Positions 1-9,098 are shown, numbered from the stretch's first letter. The stretch is 64,000 bases of DNA from Erythrobacter longus (GCF_000715015.1 NZ_JMIW01000001.1:930001-994000); one strand, 5' to 3'. Notes: generated from the sequence alone by a model not told the origin. Translations and numbers: made by a program.

Positions 1-211
1 TGATGGCGAGCCAGACCCAGAAAATCGTCTCTAGCTGGCCCGCAAATCCGCGCCCCGCCTCAAGCGTTCCTGTGAGGCCAAGAACGATGCCGATGGGGGC
101 GACCAATGCGGCGGCGACGACAATGCCGCCAATGCCTGCAAGCGGGCTGATTGCGAACAGCACTAACGCCAGATGGGCCACGATCCAGAGTTTGAATGTG
201 CCTTTGGTCAT
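1..211 (-). CDS. Hypothetical membrane protein (3' part outside window)
   Basis: A reading frame on the minus strand starts with ATG at 211 and stays open to the window edge, so only the first 70 residues are visible. It begins MTKGTFKLWIVAHLALVLFA and goes on with a second hydrophobic, glycine- and alanine-rich stretch, suggesting at least two membrane segments. A GGAAAG sequence lies just upstream, inside the end of the preceding gene, and the start is only 3 bases past that gene's stop, so the two are probably co-transcribed. I do not recognise the family. Confidence 0.55.
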   Translation of the reverse strand, partial: MTKGTFKLWIVAHLALVLFAISPLAGIGGIVVAAALVAPIGIVLGLTGTLEAGRGFAGQLETIFWVWLAI

Positions 212-214
212 CCG

Positions 215-739
215 TCACGCGCTTTCCAAACCGCGGATGATTTCAGCACGTTGGAGCATCAGAGCGAGAACTTCCGATTCTAGCGCTGCCCATTCCAAGA
301 TGTTTGCAAACATCAGAATTTCGATTCCCTCCACCCCTTCCATCCGGATGCCGTAAGTGTTGTCCAGCATGTCCCACTGCGTAGGTTCGACGCTCATTTT
401 GGAGAACGGTAGAAAGAGGTCGCGGCAACCATATCTGAAGGGCGGCGCAATCGACAACGTAAGCCCGTCATCATGGACGCCCACGACAACCGGAGGGTGG
501 CGATGGGATTTCAGATCACCGGACAAATGCCCCCAGCGAAAGCCTGGCTGCGAAATCCGCACCATGCCCGCAAGCTTCTTCGCAATCGGTACGCGCGGCT
601 CGATAACCGCATAGAGCAGCTCATACTCGCGCCATCGCGAATTGCTGGCGTGGATGATGTAGAATGCAAGCCCGCCGAAGAATGCGAGGCTGAGCATACC
701 GACAAACGCCATGTACAGCTGTTCGATGATGTCTCCCAC
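215..739 (-). CDS. Hypothetical membrane-anchored protein
   Basis: This 174-residue protein has one clear hydrophobic segment near the N-terminus (about residues 8-28, AFVGMLSLAFFGGLAFYII) and then a soluble domain with no motif I recognise. The soluble part contains the stretch PPVVVGVHDDGLTLSIAPPF and a strand-rich region, and could be a small PH-like or DUF domain. It lies directly before another small membrane protein gene (3-base gap), suggesting a shared transcript. Function unknown; it is called as real because of its length, codon use and tight spacing. Confidence 0.6.
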   Translation of the reverse strand: MGDIIEQLYMAFVGMLSLAFFGGLAFYIIHASNSRWREYELLYAVIEPRVPIAKKLAGMVRISQPGFRWGHLSGDLKSHRHPPVVVGVHDDGLTLSIAPPFRYGCRDLFLPFSKMSVEPTQWDMLDNTYGIRMEGVEGIEILMFANILEWAALESEVLALMLQRAEIIRGLESA

Positions 740-814
740 GCGGTCTGCTCCGGTCCTGCAAAGATCACCTGTCGTGATCGTTTGGACCTTAGAGCAAACC
801 GGTAGAGAAAGTGT

Positions 815-2911
815 TTACCCTGCCTTCTTGACCCGGCGCCACTCATGCAGCAGCGGTTCGGTGTAGCCTGAGGGTTGCGCGGCGCCTTTGAAGATGAGGT
901 CCTTGGCCGCCTGGAATGCGGGTGCGTCCTCATTGCCGATGAGCGGCATGTAGGTTGGATCGCCTGCGTTTTGCGCGTCGACCTTGGCTGCCATGCGGGT
1001 CAGCGAGTCCATGATCTGCGCCTCGGTGACAACGCCGTGGAGGAGCCAGTTGGCCAGATGCTGTGACGAGATGCGCAAGGTCGCGCGGTCTTCCATCAGG
1101 CCCACATCGTTGATGTCGGGAACTTTGGAGCAGCCAACGCCAGCATCAACCCAGCGCACGACATAGCCGAGTAGCCCCTGGCAGTTGTTGTCGAGCTCTT
1201 CGCGCAGTTCCTCATCCGACCAATTTGTGCCCTTTGCCAGAGGGATAGTCAGAAGCGCATCGAGCCCTGCGGGCTCCGGCAGGTCCTTCTGAATGTCGAA
1301 CACGTTCTCTTGGTGATAATGCAGGGCGTGCAGCGTTGCGGCGGTGGGCGACGGGACCCAAGCGGTGTTGGCCCCTGCGCGAAGGTGGCCGATTTTCTCG
1401 ACCATCATCTGACCCATAAGGTCGGGCGCGGCCCACATGCCTTTGCCGATTTGAGCCTTGCCTGAAAGCCCGTGTTTGAGACCAATCGCGACATTGCGCG
1501 CCTCGTAAGCCTTGAGCCAGTCCGACCCCTTCATCTCGCCTTTGCGCATCATGGGGCCAGCACGCATCGAGGTGTGGATTTCATCGCCTGTGCGATCAAG
1601 GAAACCTGTGTTGATGAAGACAATCCGGTCCTTCACCGCCTCAATACAGGCGCCAAGGTTGGCCGAAGTGCGACGCTCTTCGTCCATGACGCCGACCTTG
1701 ATCGTGTGACGCGCAAGACCCAGCAAGTCCTCGACCGCGTTGAAGAGGTCGTTGGTGAAGGCGCATTCCTCTGGCCCGTGCATTTTGGGCTTCACGATAT
1801 AGATGCTGCCGTGCTTGGAGTTGCCGTATTTGGCGTGGCCTTCGACGTCCAAAGTGCTGATCGCGGATGTGAATACCGCGTCCATAATGCCTTCGGGGAT
1901 CTCGCTTCCATCGGGGAGCAGGATCGCGGGGTTGGTCATCAAATGTCCGACGTTGCGCACAAACATGAGGCTGCGTCCCGACAGCGAATGCTCATTTCCG
2001 GAGCCGTCTTTGTAGCTCTTATTGCCGTTGAGTTTGCGGGTGAGCGTTTTGCCACCCTTGTTAAAGCTCTCCTCCAGATCGCCGCGAATAATGCCGAGCC
2101 AGTTTGTGTAGGCGAGCAGCTTGTCCTCACCGTCAACCGCCGCGACCGAATCCTCACAATCGGCAATCGTGGTAAGCGCGGCTTCCAGATTGATGTCCGC
2201 GATGCCCGCCTTATCAGTCTTGCCGATAGGGCTCTCCCGATCAAACACAACTTCGATGTGGAGGCCGTTGTTTTTGAACAATAACCCCTTGTCGGTGTGT
2301 CCCACCCACTGGCTTTCATCCTGAAGCTTGCCGTCGTGCTCGTCCTTCAGGTCAGCCCAGCTTTGATCCACCAGCGGCAGCGCCTCGTCGAGGAATCGCC
2401 GCCCGCGGGCAATCACCGCAGCCCCGCGCTCTTCGTCATAGCCGCCAGGACGAGCCGCAGGCGCATCCAGCGCATCGGTCCCGTAAAACGCGTCATAAAG
2501 GCTGCCCCAGCGCGCATTGGCTGCGTTCAAGAGGAAGCGCGCGTTGAGAATTGGCACAACCAATTGCGGGCCAGCCATGGTCGCGATTTCGGGATCGACA
2601 TTTTGGGTGCCGATTTGAAAGTCAGCGGGTTCTGGTACGAGGTAGCCAATCTCGCGCAAGAATGCCTCATACTCGGCAGCATCGTGCGGCTTGCCGCTGC
2701 GTTCGGTATGATAGGCGTCGATTTTCGCCTGCAAATCTTCGCGTTTGGCAAGAAGGTCTGCGTTGCGAGGGGCAAAGCTTGCCAAAAGGTCTGCGAACCC
2801 CTGCCAAAACGCATCAGCATCCCGGCCAAGCGGGCTGAGAACTTGGCTTTCCAAAAGCTCTGCGAGCCGTGAATCGACGGAAAGTCCAGCGCGGGGCGTG
2901 TAATCGTGCAT
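815..2911 (-). CDS. glcB: Malate synthase G
   Basis: Malate synthase condenses glyoxylate and acetyl-CoA to malate in the cytosol, the second step of the glyoxylate shunt. The 698-residue protein has the size of the monomeric G isoform (about 720) rather than the shorter A form. Visible family motifs are MDEERRTSANL, which carries the substrate-contacting arginine, the HGSIYIVKPKMHGPEE stretch before it, and GLMEDRATLRISSQ near the C-terminus, which carries the catalytic aspartate. It starts with ATG at 2911. No isocitrate lyase gene is in the window. The gene stands alone, divergent from the arginine-catabolism genes that follow. Confidence 0.95.
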   Translation of the reverse strand: MHDYTPRAGLSVDSRLAELLESQVLSPLGRDADAFWQGFADLLASFAPRNADLLAKREDLQAKIDAYHTERSGKPHDAAEYEAFLREIGYLVPEPADFQIGTQNVDPEIATMAGPQLVVPILNARFLLNAANARWGSLYDAFYGTDALDAPAARPGGYDEERGAAVIARGRRFLDEALPLVDQSWADLKDEHDGKLQDESQWVGHTDKGLLFKNNGLHIEVVFDRESPIGKTDKAGIADINLEAALTTIADCEDSVAAVDGEDKLLAYTNWLGIIRGDLEESFNKGGKTLTRKLNGNKSYKDGSGNEHSLSGRSLMFVRNVGHLMTNPAILLPDGSEIPEGIMDAVFTSAISTLDVEGHAKYGNSKHGSIYIVKPKMHGPEECAFTNDLFNAVEDLLGLARHTIKVGVMDEERRTSANLGACIEAVKDRIVFINTGFLDRTGDEIHTSMRAGPMMRKGEMKGSDWLKAYEARNVAIGLKHGLSGKAQIGKGMWAAPDLMGQMMVEKIGHLRAGANTAWVPSPTAATLHALHYHQENVFDIQKDLPEPAGLDALLTIPLAKGTNWSDEELREELDNNCQGLLGYVVRWVDAGVGCSKVPDINDVGLMEDRATLRISSQHLANWLLHGVVTEAQIMDSLTRMAAKVDAQNAGDPTYMPLIGNEDAPAFQAAKDLIFKGAAQPSGYTEPLLHEWRRVKKAG

Positions 2912-3075
2912 AAAAGTCCTCAGATACCATGCTAAGAATGGATCCCGGGGAGGAGGACAAGGCCCCTATGGCCAAGGCGCGCGGACAATGCAATCCTGAC
3001 CTAACGTCACCCTGAAACCTATTCAGGCTATAACGCTTTGATAGTTTGCAAAGCACCGCTAGAGACAAGTTTCCT

Positions 3076-4269
3076 ATGAAACCAACTGCTATCTCCGATA
3101 TCGATGCCGACACCATGTTGGCCCAGGTCCAAAGCTGGTGTGCGATCAATACGGGCACTGCCAATTTGCAAGGGCTTGCTCAGCAATTGGACGTGTTGGA
3201 AGACGCATTTGGCGCGCTTCCCGGTGAAATCGAACGGGTGGACCCTGCACCTGTCACCGCGGTTGATGCCGATGGCAAAGAGTTCGAAAAACAGCACGGC
3301 AAGCACTTTGTCCTGCGCGTGCGGCCCCATGCCAACCGGCGCATTCTGCTGACCGGCCATATGGATACGGTTTTTCCCAAGGATTACTTTTTTCAAGAGC
3401 TCACATGGCTTGAAGACGGTGTTCTCGGTGGCCCGGGTGTTGCCGATATGAAGGGCGGGATTGCAGTGATGCTCCACGCGCTGATGGCGTTTGAGGAGCG
3501 GGCTGGCGCTGGCTCGCTTGGCTATGACGTGCTGCTCAATTCTGACGAGGAAACAGGGTCGCTCGCCAGTGCTGATCTGATTGCAGAGCTGGCACGCGGG
3601 AAATTGGCCGCGCTCACCTATGAGCCCGCCGCGCTTCCTGATGGCACCCTTGCCCATGCGCGCGGGGGAAGCGGGAATTATTCGGTTATCATCACGGGCC
3701 AATCCGCCCACGCAGGGCGCAATCCTGATGATGGGCGCAACGCAATCGTCGCAGCGGCTGATCTGGCAGTGCGTTTAAAGGCGCTGCATTGCCCCGACAT
3801 CTCGGTCAATCCGGCCAAGATCGAGGGCGGTTCTGCCAACAATGTAGTGCCCGACCATGCGGTCTTGCGCTTTAACATCCGCCCGCAAAGCATCGGGGCA
3901 GCAGAACAATTCGAGCGTGATCTCAAGGCGTTAACCGCCGCAATTGAGGGGGCGCACGAGGTTTCCATCCACACCCATGGCGGCGTCACCCGCCCGCCAA
4001 AGCCGGTCGATGAAAAGGCGCAAAAGCTGTTCGACCTTGTGCGGGAATGCGGGGCGCAACTGGGGCAAACGATCAATTGGAAGTCGACAGGGGGCGTGTG
4101 CGATGGCAACAATATTGCTGCTTGCGGTATCCCGGTCGTGGATACCATGGGCGTGCGCGGGGGATCAATCCACTCGCCTAAAGAATTTCTGATCACGCAA
4201 AGCCTGGCCGAACGCGCCGCGCTTTCGGCTCGCGTGATCCAGCGACTTGATGAGGGGGCCATTTCTTGA
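3076..4269 (+). CDS. M20-family metallo-hydrolase in the arginine succinyltransferase cluster
   Basis: A 397-residue zinc-dependent hydrolase of the M20 (CPG2/DapE/ArgE-like) family. Metal-site motifs are readable: GHMDTVF (H95, D97), GVADMKGG (D124), SDEETGS (E158/E159), and a C-terminal GGSIHSPKE histidine. A dimerisation-type insert lies between, near GQSAHAGRNPDDGRNA. I chose ATG 3076; an in-frame TTG at 3046 has no better support. Its stop overlaps the TTG start of astA (TTGA), so the two are translationally coupled. Because AstE, the usual succinylglutamate desuccinylase, is absent from the window and DapE of this family cleaves N-succinyl groups, this enzyme could act late in arginine catabolism. 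That role is inference. Confidence 0.85.
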   Translation: MKPTAISDIDADTMLAQVQSWCAINTGTANLQGLAQQLDVLEDAFGALPGEIERVDPAPVTAVDADGKEFEKQHGKHFVLRVRPHANRRILLTGHMDTVFPKDYFFQELTWLEDGVLGGPGVADMKGGIAVMLHALMAFEERAGAGSLGYDVLLNSDEETGSLASADLIAELARGKLAALTYEPAALPDGTLAHARGGSGNYSVIITGQSAHAGRNPDDGRNAIVAAADLAVRLKALHCPDISVNPAKIEGGSANNVVPDHAVLRFNIRPQSIGAAEQFERDLKALTAAIEGAHEVSIHTHGGVTRPPKPVDEKAQKLFDLVRECGAQLGQTINWKSTGGVCDGNNIAACGIPVVDTMGVRGGSIHSPKEFLITQSLAERAALSARVIQRLDEGAIS

Positions 4270-5282
4270 GTTTTCGACTGCGGGCCGCGCGCCTATCCGA
4301 TCTTGAGCACCTGTATGAAATGGCAAAGCTGACAGGCGGCGGCTTCACCAATTTGCCTGCCGATCGAAAAGCGCTTACCGCAAAGCTTGAGCGGGCGACA
4401 TCCGCGTTCGAGAACACAGCCGACGAGCTTGTCGATGAGCAATTCGTGCTCGTCCTCGAAGACCCCAAATCGGGCGCAGTGCGCGGCACGTGTCAGCTGA
4501 TGACAAAGGTGGGCCAGCAATGGCCTTTCTACTCATACCGCCTCAACAGTCTTTCTCAGCACAGCCAGGAACTCGACCGCACAGTGCGCACAGAGATGCT
4601 CAATCTCGTCACCGATCTTGAAGGGTCAAGCGAAGTGGGCGGACTGTTCCTGCACCCCAATGAGCGTGCCGGTGGCCACGGGCTTTTGCTCGCGCGCAGC
4701 CGGTATCTGTTTATCGCCATGCATAGGAAACGCTTTGCCGACCGCATTCTGGCTGAACTTCGCGGGATCATCGACGAGCGCGGCGACAGCCCGTTTTGGG
4801 ACAATGTCGCAGGGCGGTTCTTTGGCATGACCTTTAACGAGGCGGACTATTTCAACGCGATCAACGGCAACCAGTTTATCGCCGATCTGATGCCCAAACA
4901 CCCCGTCTATGTCGCCATGCTTGATGCCGAAGCGCGCAAGGTCATAGGCGTGCCGCACCTTTCCGGCAGAGCCGCCATGCGGATGCTTGAGAACGAGGGC
5001 TTTGCTTACGAAGGCTATGTCGACATTTTCGACGGCGGGCCAAGCATGACGGCGCGCACGGACAATGTGGTGAGCGTCAAGGACGCAAAAGAAGCGCGCG
5101 TCACCGCGATGAACATTCAGGAAGGCGAGCGCGCGATCCTTGCAACTGGCAGGCTCAGCGATTTTCGCTCTTGTTACGGCGCAAGGGTTCTGGATGACGA
5201 CGGCGGCATTGCCATCGATTCAGCGGCAGCCGATGTTCTGAATGTGTCGGAAGGCGACACCGTGTGGAGCGTCGCGCGTTAA
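4266..5282 (+). CDS. astA: Arginine N-succinyltransferase
   Basis: AstA transfers succinyl from succinyl-CoA to arginine, the first step of the AST pathway of arginine breakdown. The 338-residue protein matches the family in length (about 340) and opening (RLRAARLSDLEHLYEMAKLTGGGFTNLP), with later conserved stretches such as VGGLFLHPNERAGGHGLLLARSRYLF. It starts at TTG 4266, overlapping the stop of the M20 hydrolase by 4 bases. Alphaproteobacteria usually have a single AstA rather than the AruF/AruG pair. The next pathway gene, astB, lies 0.95 kb downstream beyond a gene on the other strand. Confidence 0.93.
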   Translation: MSFRLRAARLSDLEHLYEMAKLTGGGFTNLPADRKALTAKLERATSAFENTADELVDEQFVLVLEDPKSGAVRGTCQLMTKVGQQWPFYSYRLNSLSQHSQELDRTVRTEMLNLVTDLEGSSEVGGLFLHPNERAGGHGLLLARSRYLFIAMHRKRFADRILAELRGIIDERGDSPFWDNVAGRFFGMTFNEADYFNAINGNQFIADLMPKHPVYVAMLDAEARKVIGVPHLSGRAAMRMLENEGFAYEGYVDIFDGGPSMTARTDNVVSVKDAKEARVTAMNIQEGERAILATGRLSDFRSCYGARVLDDDGGIAIDSAAADVLNVSEGDTVWSVAR

Positions 5283-5296
5283 TCCGCGCAATCGAA

Positions 5297-6193
5297 TCAC
5301 GGTTTTTCGAGAGCGATCACGGTGTAACTGGTCGCATATTCCCCAAGGATCGGCAAAGCCATTAAGGACTTGCCCAGCGCCTTCTTTGCACCCGACTGGC
5401 CAAAGCCTGACTTCTCGAACCGGTCAATTTTAAGCCCGGCGCTGCGCACCATCTTGCGAAATCCGGCGATATCCAGAGCGTTGACATAGCCTTGCTCGGC
5501 AAAGCTTTCCCACCGCGACCATTTATTGGGTTTCTTGGTGCCGTCCGGGTTCAAATCCCAATGGCGCGGCACAAAACCGGGGTCGTCATAAATCGCAGCA
5601 GCGGCGCGAAACATCGCTTTTTCGCCAAAGATCACATGTGCCCAAGGCACAGGGATAAGCGCCTCCATATGCGGGCCCCACGGCCCTTTGAAGGGGAACC
5701 ATTCAATCAGTACGCGGCCACCGGGGCGCAGCACACGGGTCCAATCGGCAAGGATGCTGGCTGGGTCCATCACATGCTCAAGACAATCAAACGCTGTGAT
5801 CAAATCGACGCTTTCAGGCTCCAGCGGGAGCCCTTCGACCGACCCTTCGATGAAGCGCAAAATGTCTGTGAATTCGGGATATTTTGCAAAACTCGTCTCA
5901 GCACGGGTCAGAGCAGCGGTATCAATATCGACCCCCGTGATCGACTTGGCGATCCCCTTGCCAGCGAGGAAAAAGCTGAGCTGTCCGGCGCCGCAGCCAA
6001 AATCCAGCACATCCTTGCCCGCAATTTCATGGTCGGAAAAATGCCGCCAGCTCGCTGTAAGCGAGGCATCGCGCCAATCGGCATACTCGCTAACATCCGC
6101 CATCTTTGCATCTGGCGGCGACATCAGCCGCTTTGACAGCGCAGTACAGGCTATCGTTCTAAGAGGAGGTGTTCGCAAGGTCATCGCGGGCAC
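5297..6193 (-). CDS. Class I SAM-dependent methyltransferase
   Basis: The protein carries the Rossmann methyltransferase signature: motif I VLDFGCGAGQLSFFLA, an acidic end of strand 2 (GVDIDTAA), and motif II/III DLITAFDCLEHVMDP followed by RVLRPGGRVLIEWFP. The product resembles UbiG/Methyltransf_11 enzymes, but nothing in the sequence fixes the substrate. The start is uncertain: GTG 6193, ATG 6184, ATG 6124 and ATG 6103 are all in frame, and the conserved part begins only after residue 40. It sits on the minus strand between astA and astB, so it interrupts the AST genes; its own role there is unclear. Confidence 0.8.
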   Translation of the reverse strand: MPAMTLRTPPLRTIACTALSKRLMSPPDAKMADVSEYADWRDASLTASWRHFSDHEIAGKDVLDFGCGAGQLSFFLAGKGIAKSITGVDIDTAALTRAETSFAKYPEFTDILRFIEGSVEGLPLEPESVDLITAFDCLEHVMDPASILADWTRVLRPGGRVLIEWFPFKGPWGPHMEALIPVPWAHVIFGEKAMFRAAAAIYDDPGFVPRHWDLNPDGTKKPNKWSRWESFAEQGYVNALDIAGFRKMVRSAGLKIDRFEKSGFGQSGAKKALGKSLMALPILGEYATSYTVIALEKP

Positions 6194-6235
6194 TTATAGG
6201 TGGACTTGTCCTAATGCTCATTTAAGGCTCGTCCC

Positions 6236-7516
6236 ATGGCTCAAAAAGAGACACCCACGCATATGAAATCGCTCAAAGAAATCAATTTTGACGGGCTGGT
6301 CGGGCCCAGCCACAATTACGCAGGGCTAAGCCTTGGGAACATTGCCAGTGCCAGCCACAAGGGCAATCCATCCTATCCGCGAGCCGCCGCCCTTCAAGGG
6401 ATGGCAAAGATGCGCGGCAATCTGGCGCGGCTGGGTGTGCAAGGGTTCCTGTTGCCCCTTCCCCGCCCCAATGGCGCCTTGCAGGATGCGCTGTGCCTTG
6501 ACGGGACCGAGGCGGCCGCCTTGCGCGCGGCCCCCTGGTCGGCCTCTTCCATGTGGACCGCCAATGCGGCGACCGTATCGCCAGCGCCCGACACTCAAGA
6601 TGGCAAATGTCACCTGACGCCTGCGAACCTCATCACCATGCTGCACCGTGCACAGGAGTGGGAAGACACCAAGGCGCAGCTCGATATAGCGTTCGGGGAC
6701 AAGGAGCACTTCGCCGTCCACAATGCCGTCCCGCCGACCTTTGGGGATGAAGGCGCGGCCAATCACGGGCGCTTTTGCGAAGGCCACGGCGCACCGGGTG
6801 TTGAGCTGTTCGTCTACGGCAGACCGGGCGGCAAATTCCCGGCCCGCCAGCACGAACAGGCGAGCCGATTGGTCGCGCGCGCCCACGGCCTCGACCCGCA
6901 GCGGTGCGTCTTTATCGAACAAAACCCCGCCGCCATCGAAGCAGGCGCATTCCACAATGACGTGGTGAGCGTGGTGAACGAACGCGTGCTTTTCACCCAC
7001 CAAGAAGCGTTTGCCGATCAGCAAAGCGCCTATGATGCAATCCGCGCCAAATTCCCTGCCTTGGAAGTGGTCGAAGTGCCCTCAAGCGCGGTCACCATGG
7101 CCGAGGCCATCCGCACCTATCTTTTCAACGCGCAATTGATCACCTTGCCAGACGGTTCCATGAACCTGATCGTCCCCGAAGAATGCCGCGAGAGCGCCAG
7201 CGTCTGGGCGTATTGCGAAGAGATGATGGCGTCTAATGGCCCCATCCGCGAGGTGGTGCCCGTCGATGTGCGCCAGTCCATGGCCAATGGCGGGGGGCCT
7301 GCGTGCCTGCGTCTTCGCGTCGTGTGCGATCCGGCAACCGTGGACCCGCGCTTCCTCTTGGACGAGGCGAAGGCAGATGTGATGGAAAGCGTCATCGCCA
7401 AGACTTGGCCCGAACAAATCGACCCGGCAGATATTGGCAGCGATGCGCTTGCAAAGGCTGTGATCTCCGCTCGCCATGCCCTGCTCGACGCCTTGAACCT
7501 AAGGGAACTTGCGTAG
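6236..7516 (+). CDS. astB: N-succinylarginine dihydrolase
   Basis: AstB hydrolyses N2-succinylarginine to N2-succinylornithine, ammonia and CO2, the second step of the AST pathway. The protein (426 residues) shows INFDGLVGPSHNYAGLSLGN near its start, the FGDEGAANHGRFC and GAFHNDVVSVVNE histidine motifs, and NGGGPACLRLRVV with the nucleophilic cysteine near the C-terminus. ATG 6236 has AAGG about 8 bases upstream; the in-frame ATG at 6263 fits the usual family N-terminus better and is a real alternative. The aminotransferase, dehydrogenase and desuccinylase of the pathway (astC, astD, astE) are not in the window. Confidence 0.95.
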   Translation: MAQKETPTHMKSLKEINFDGLVGPSHNYAGLSLGNIASASHKGNPSYPRAAALQGMAKMRGNLARLGVQGFLLPLPRPNGALQDALCLDGTEAAALRAAPWSASSMWTANAATVSPAPDTQDGKCHLTPANLITMLHRAQEWEDTKAQLDIAFGDKEHFAVHNAVPPTFGDEGAANHGRFCEGHGAPGVELFVYGRPGGKFPARQHEQASRLVARAHGLDPQRCVFIEQNPAAIEAGAFHNDVVSVVNERVLFTHQEAFADQQSAYDAIRAKFPALEVVEVPSSAVTMAEAIRTYLFNAQLITLPDGSMNLIVPEECRESASVWAYCEEMMASNGPIREVVPVDVRQSMANGGGPACLRLRVVCDPATVDPRFLLDEAKADVMESVIAKTWPEQIDPADIGSDALAKAVISARHALLDALNLRELA

Positions 7517-7657
7517 AACCGCCTTGGGTTAAGGTTAACGCGTTTGCAACCTTGTGTCGGACGGGTTTACAACTGGTTTCATGTTAACCCCTCAGAGCCG
7601 CAGCAAACCGTTATTGGCATGGTGCTTGCTCTGAATAGTGGGGACCAAGGAGTAACT

Positions 7658-7924
7658 ATGCTGCGCAAAATCGGGCGTCTTTTCGTGATCAAGAACCGCT
7701 TTGAAGCGTTCGCGATTATTTACGCCCTTGCGCTTGGTGCGACCAACCGCGGTCTTGTGTATCTTGAGGCTTTCCCGCCCTATTGGGGAGAGGCGCTGTT
7801 CCTTGCGGCGTGCTGCGCGGTGATGATGGGGGGCGCGGCGATTTTGGACGGGCTCAAGACGAAAAACGAGCTTGAGGATTTGAAAGCCCAGCTCGCAGCG
7901 GCGCGCAGCAACACGGCCCCTTAA
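7658..7924 (+). CDS. Small two-helix membrane protein, unknown function
   Basis: An 88-residue protein with two hydrophobic stretches (around residues 13-30 and 42-60) and a charged C-terminal helix (LKTKNELEDLKAQLAAARSN) that could form a short coiled coil. I start it at ATG 7658 because AAGGAG lies 5 bases upstream; the frame is open further upstream but that part looks non-coding. The 140 bases between astB and this gene hold an A/T-richer stretch and no other feature I can name. Not recognised; probably a conserved sphingomonad membrane protein. Confidence 0.65.
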   Translation: MLRKIGRLFVIKNRFEAFAIIYALALGATNRGLVYLEAFPPYWGEALFLAACCAVMMGGAAILDGLKTKNELEDLKAQLAAARSNTAP

Positions 7925-7959
7925 CCCTTAGTCACCTTGGATATCGCTCGCCCTGGGCG

Positions 7960-8694
7960 CTATTCGTTCAGCGGATCGACAAAAACCGCCTCACCGTTTT
8001 CATCATATTCGGGAAGCAATGCGATATCTTCCGCATTGTCGATCACCAGAGTCACTTGTTTGCGCCGACGATCAAGGCGCGCGCCCACCCAAACAGGGGT
8101 CAGGCGCGGCTGTCCCCGCACCACCACGCGCCGATTGCGGAAATAGGCGCGCAGCCGCGGCAAGGTGGCTTGCAAGCGTTCCTGCTCGACATCGCCTTCG
8201 ACCACGATAGAGGCGCTTTCCTCATCGCTTTTGCTGCCTTCGCCCGGCGATGCGATCAAGGTATCCGAATTGGTGTTGAGAATGTCGGCGAAGGTCTGTT
8301 TGTCGATTTCGACTACGACCACTTCGGGACTGCGACCGGCCACACGGTTGCGGGTGCGTCCGCCCACTCCGCTGCCAAAACTTGTGTCGATGCCGGCAGA
8401 GCCGAGCAATTCGAGTTCAACGAGGGCCGAGGAATCAGTCGCAATGTTGTGCAGCTCGAACTTATCGCCCACTGCACGCACTTCGACCACATCCATGATA
8501 ACCGCCATGTCATCGTCAGCGTCAGAGCTGCGTTTGCGCGCAGCGATCTGGAACGGGCGCGGCTCAAGGCATTCGACCGAACAAATGTCGCGCAGACGCT
8601 CCAAGTATTGCTGATAGCTTTCAGCAGATGCAGGTGTCGGGGTGATGAGGACCGTCGCCGAGATGGCAGTCAAAAACGAGAAGGATTTGAGCAT
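7960..8694 (-). CDS. Exported hypothetical protein
   Basis: A 244-residue protein with a Sec-type signal (MLKSFSFLTAISATVLITPTPASA) and probable cleavage after ASA. The mature part has a Cys pair (DICSVECLEP) near its start, then strand-like segments, and a C-terminal half with VVVEGDVEQERLQ and RRRKQVTLVIDNAEDIALLPEY. I chose ATG 8694 because GAGGTG precedes it at proper spacing, although a TTG five codons upstream is in frame. It lies just downstream of the tmRNA gene on the same strand. Function unknown; likely periplasmic. Confidence 0.65.
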   Translation of the reverse strand: MLKSFSFLTAISATVLITPTPASAESYQQYLERLRDICSVECLEPRPFQIAARKRSSDADDDMAVIMDVVEVRAVGDKFELHNIATDSSALVELELLGSAGIDTSFGSGVGGRTRNRVAGRSPEVVVVEIDKQTFADILNTNSDTLIASPGEGSKSDEESASIVVEGDVEQERLQATLPRLRAYFRNRRVVVRGQPRLTPVWVGARLDRRRKQVTLVIDNAEDIALLPEYDENGEAVFVDPLNE

Positions 8695-8734
8695 CGACAC
8701 CTCAAGCAAATTGGGTGGGGGTTTCTGTTGCTAG

Positions 8735-9045
8735 CTACCCCCGGAGCCCCGGAATCCACTTCTGTTGCCCGGTGGGTCCAACCGCGCATAGGCTTTGTAA
8801 GATCAGGCCGTTAGGCCGTCAGGTTACGCAGCGATTGCGAGTGCTTCGTTATCGTTTGCACTTATGAGTTGTGAACAGTTTTACGGGGTTTTCAGCCCGG
8901 GCAAAAACTACGCTTTTCAGTCCACGTCGATCCTAGTTCGGCCCCGTCAAAACACCCCAAATACAGGGTCTTATGGTGGAGCCGCCGGGTACTGCCCCCG
9001 GGTCCGTTGTACCTATTGCACGCAGCAATTTATCGCCATAGTCAG
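8735..9045 (-). ncRNA. ssrA: Permuted two-piece transfer-messenger RNA (tmRNA)
   Basis: tmRNA rescues stalled ribosomes and tags the broken protein for proteolysis. Read on the minus strand, the acceptor piece comes first and ends in CGGCTCCACCA at 8974. The coding piece starts at 8945 with GGGGCCGAACTAGGATCGAC. GGGGCCG and CGGCTCC form a 7-bp acceptor stem with the hallmark G-U at the third pair, which alanyl-tRNA synthetase recognises. A T-arm of CCGGG, 7-base loop and CCCGG abuts the stem. The tag frame runs from GCA 8859 to TAA 8824 and encodes ANDNEALAIAA. This order (acceptor piece, spacer, coding piece) is the permuted alphaproteobacterial form. The outer ends are estimates, good to about 20 bases. 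Confidence 0.92.
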
Positions 9046-9098
9046 ACAAGCTGACAGGACTGATATAGCGTGCAATTCATGAATTTGAAGTGACTAAT

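Noticed and set aside
3..356. A 117-codon plus-strand frame at the window start
   Set aside because: It is opposite two minus-strand genes with membrane helices and ribosome-binding sites; its own product is rich in Pro, Ser and Met with no domain.
1472..2284. A 270-codon plus-strand frame
   Set aside because: It is antisense to malate synthase G and shows no family features.
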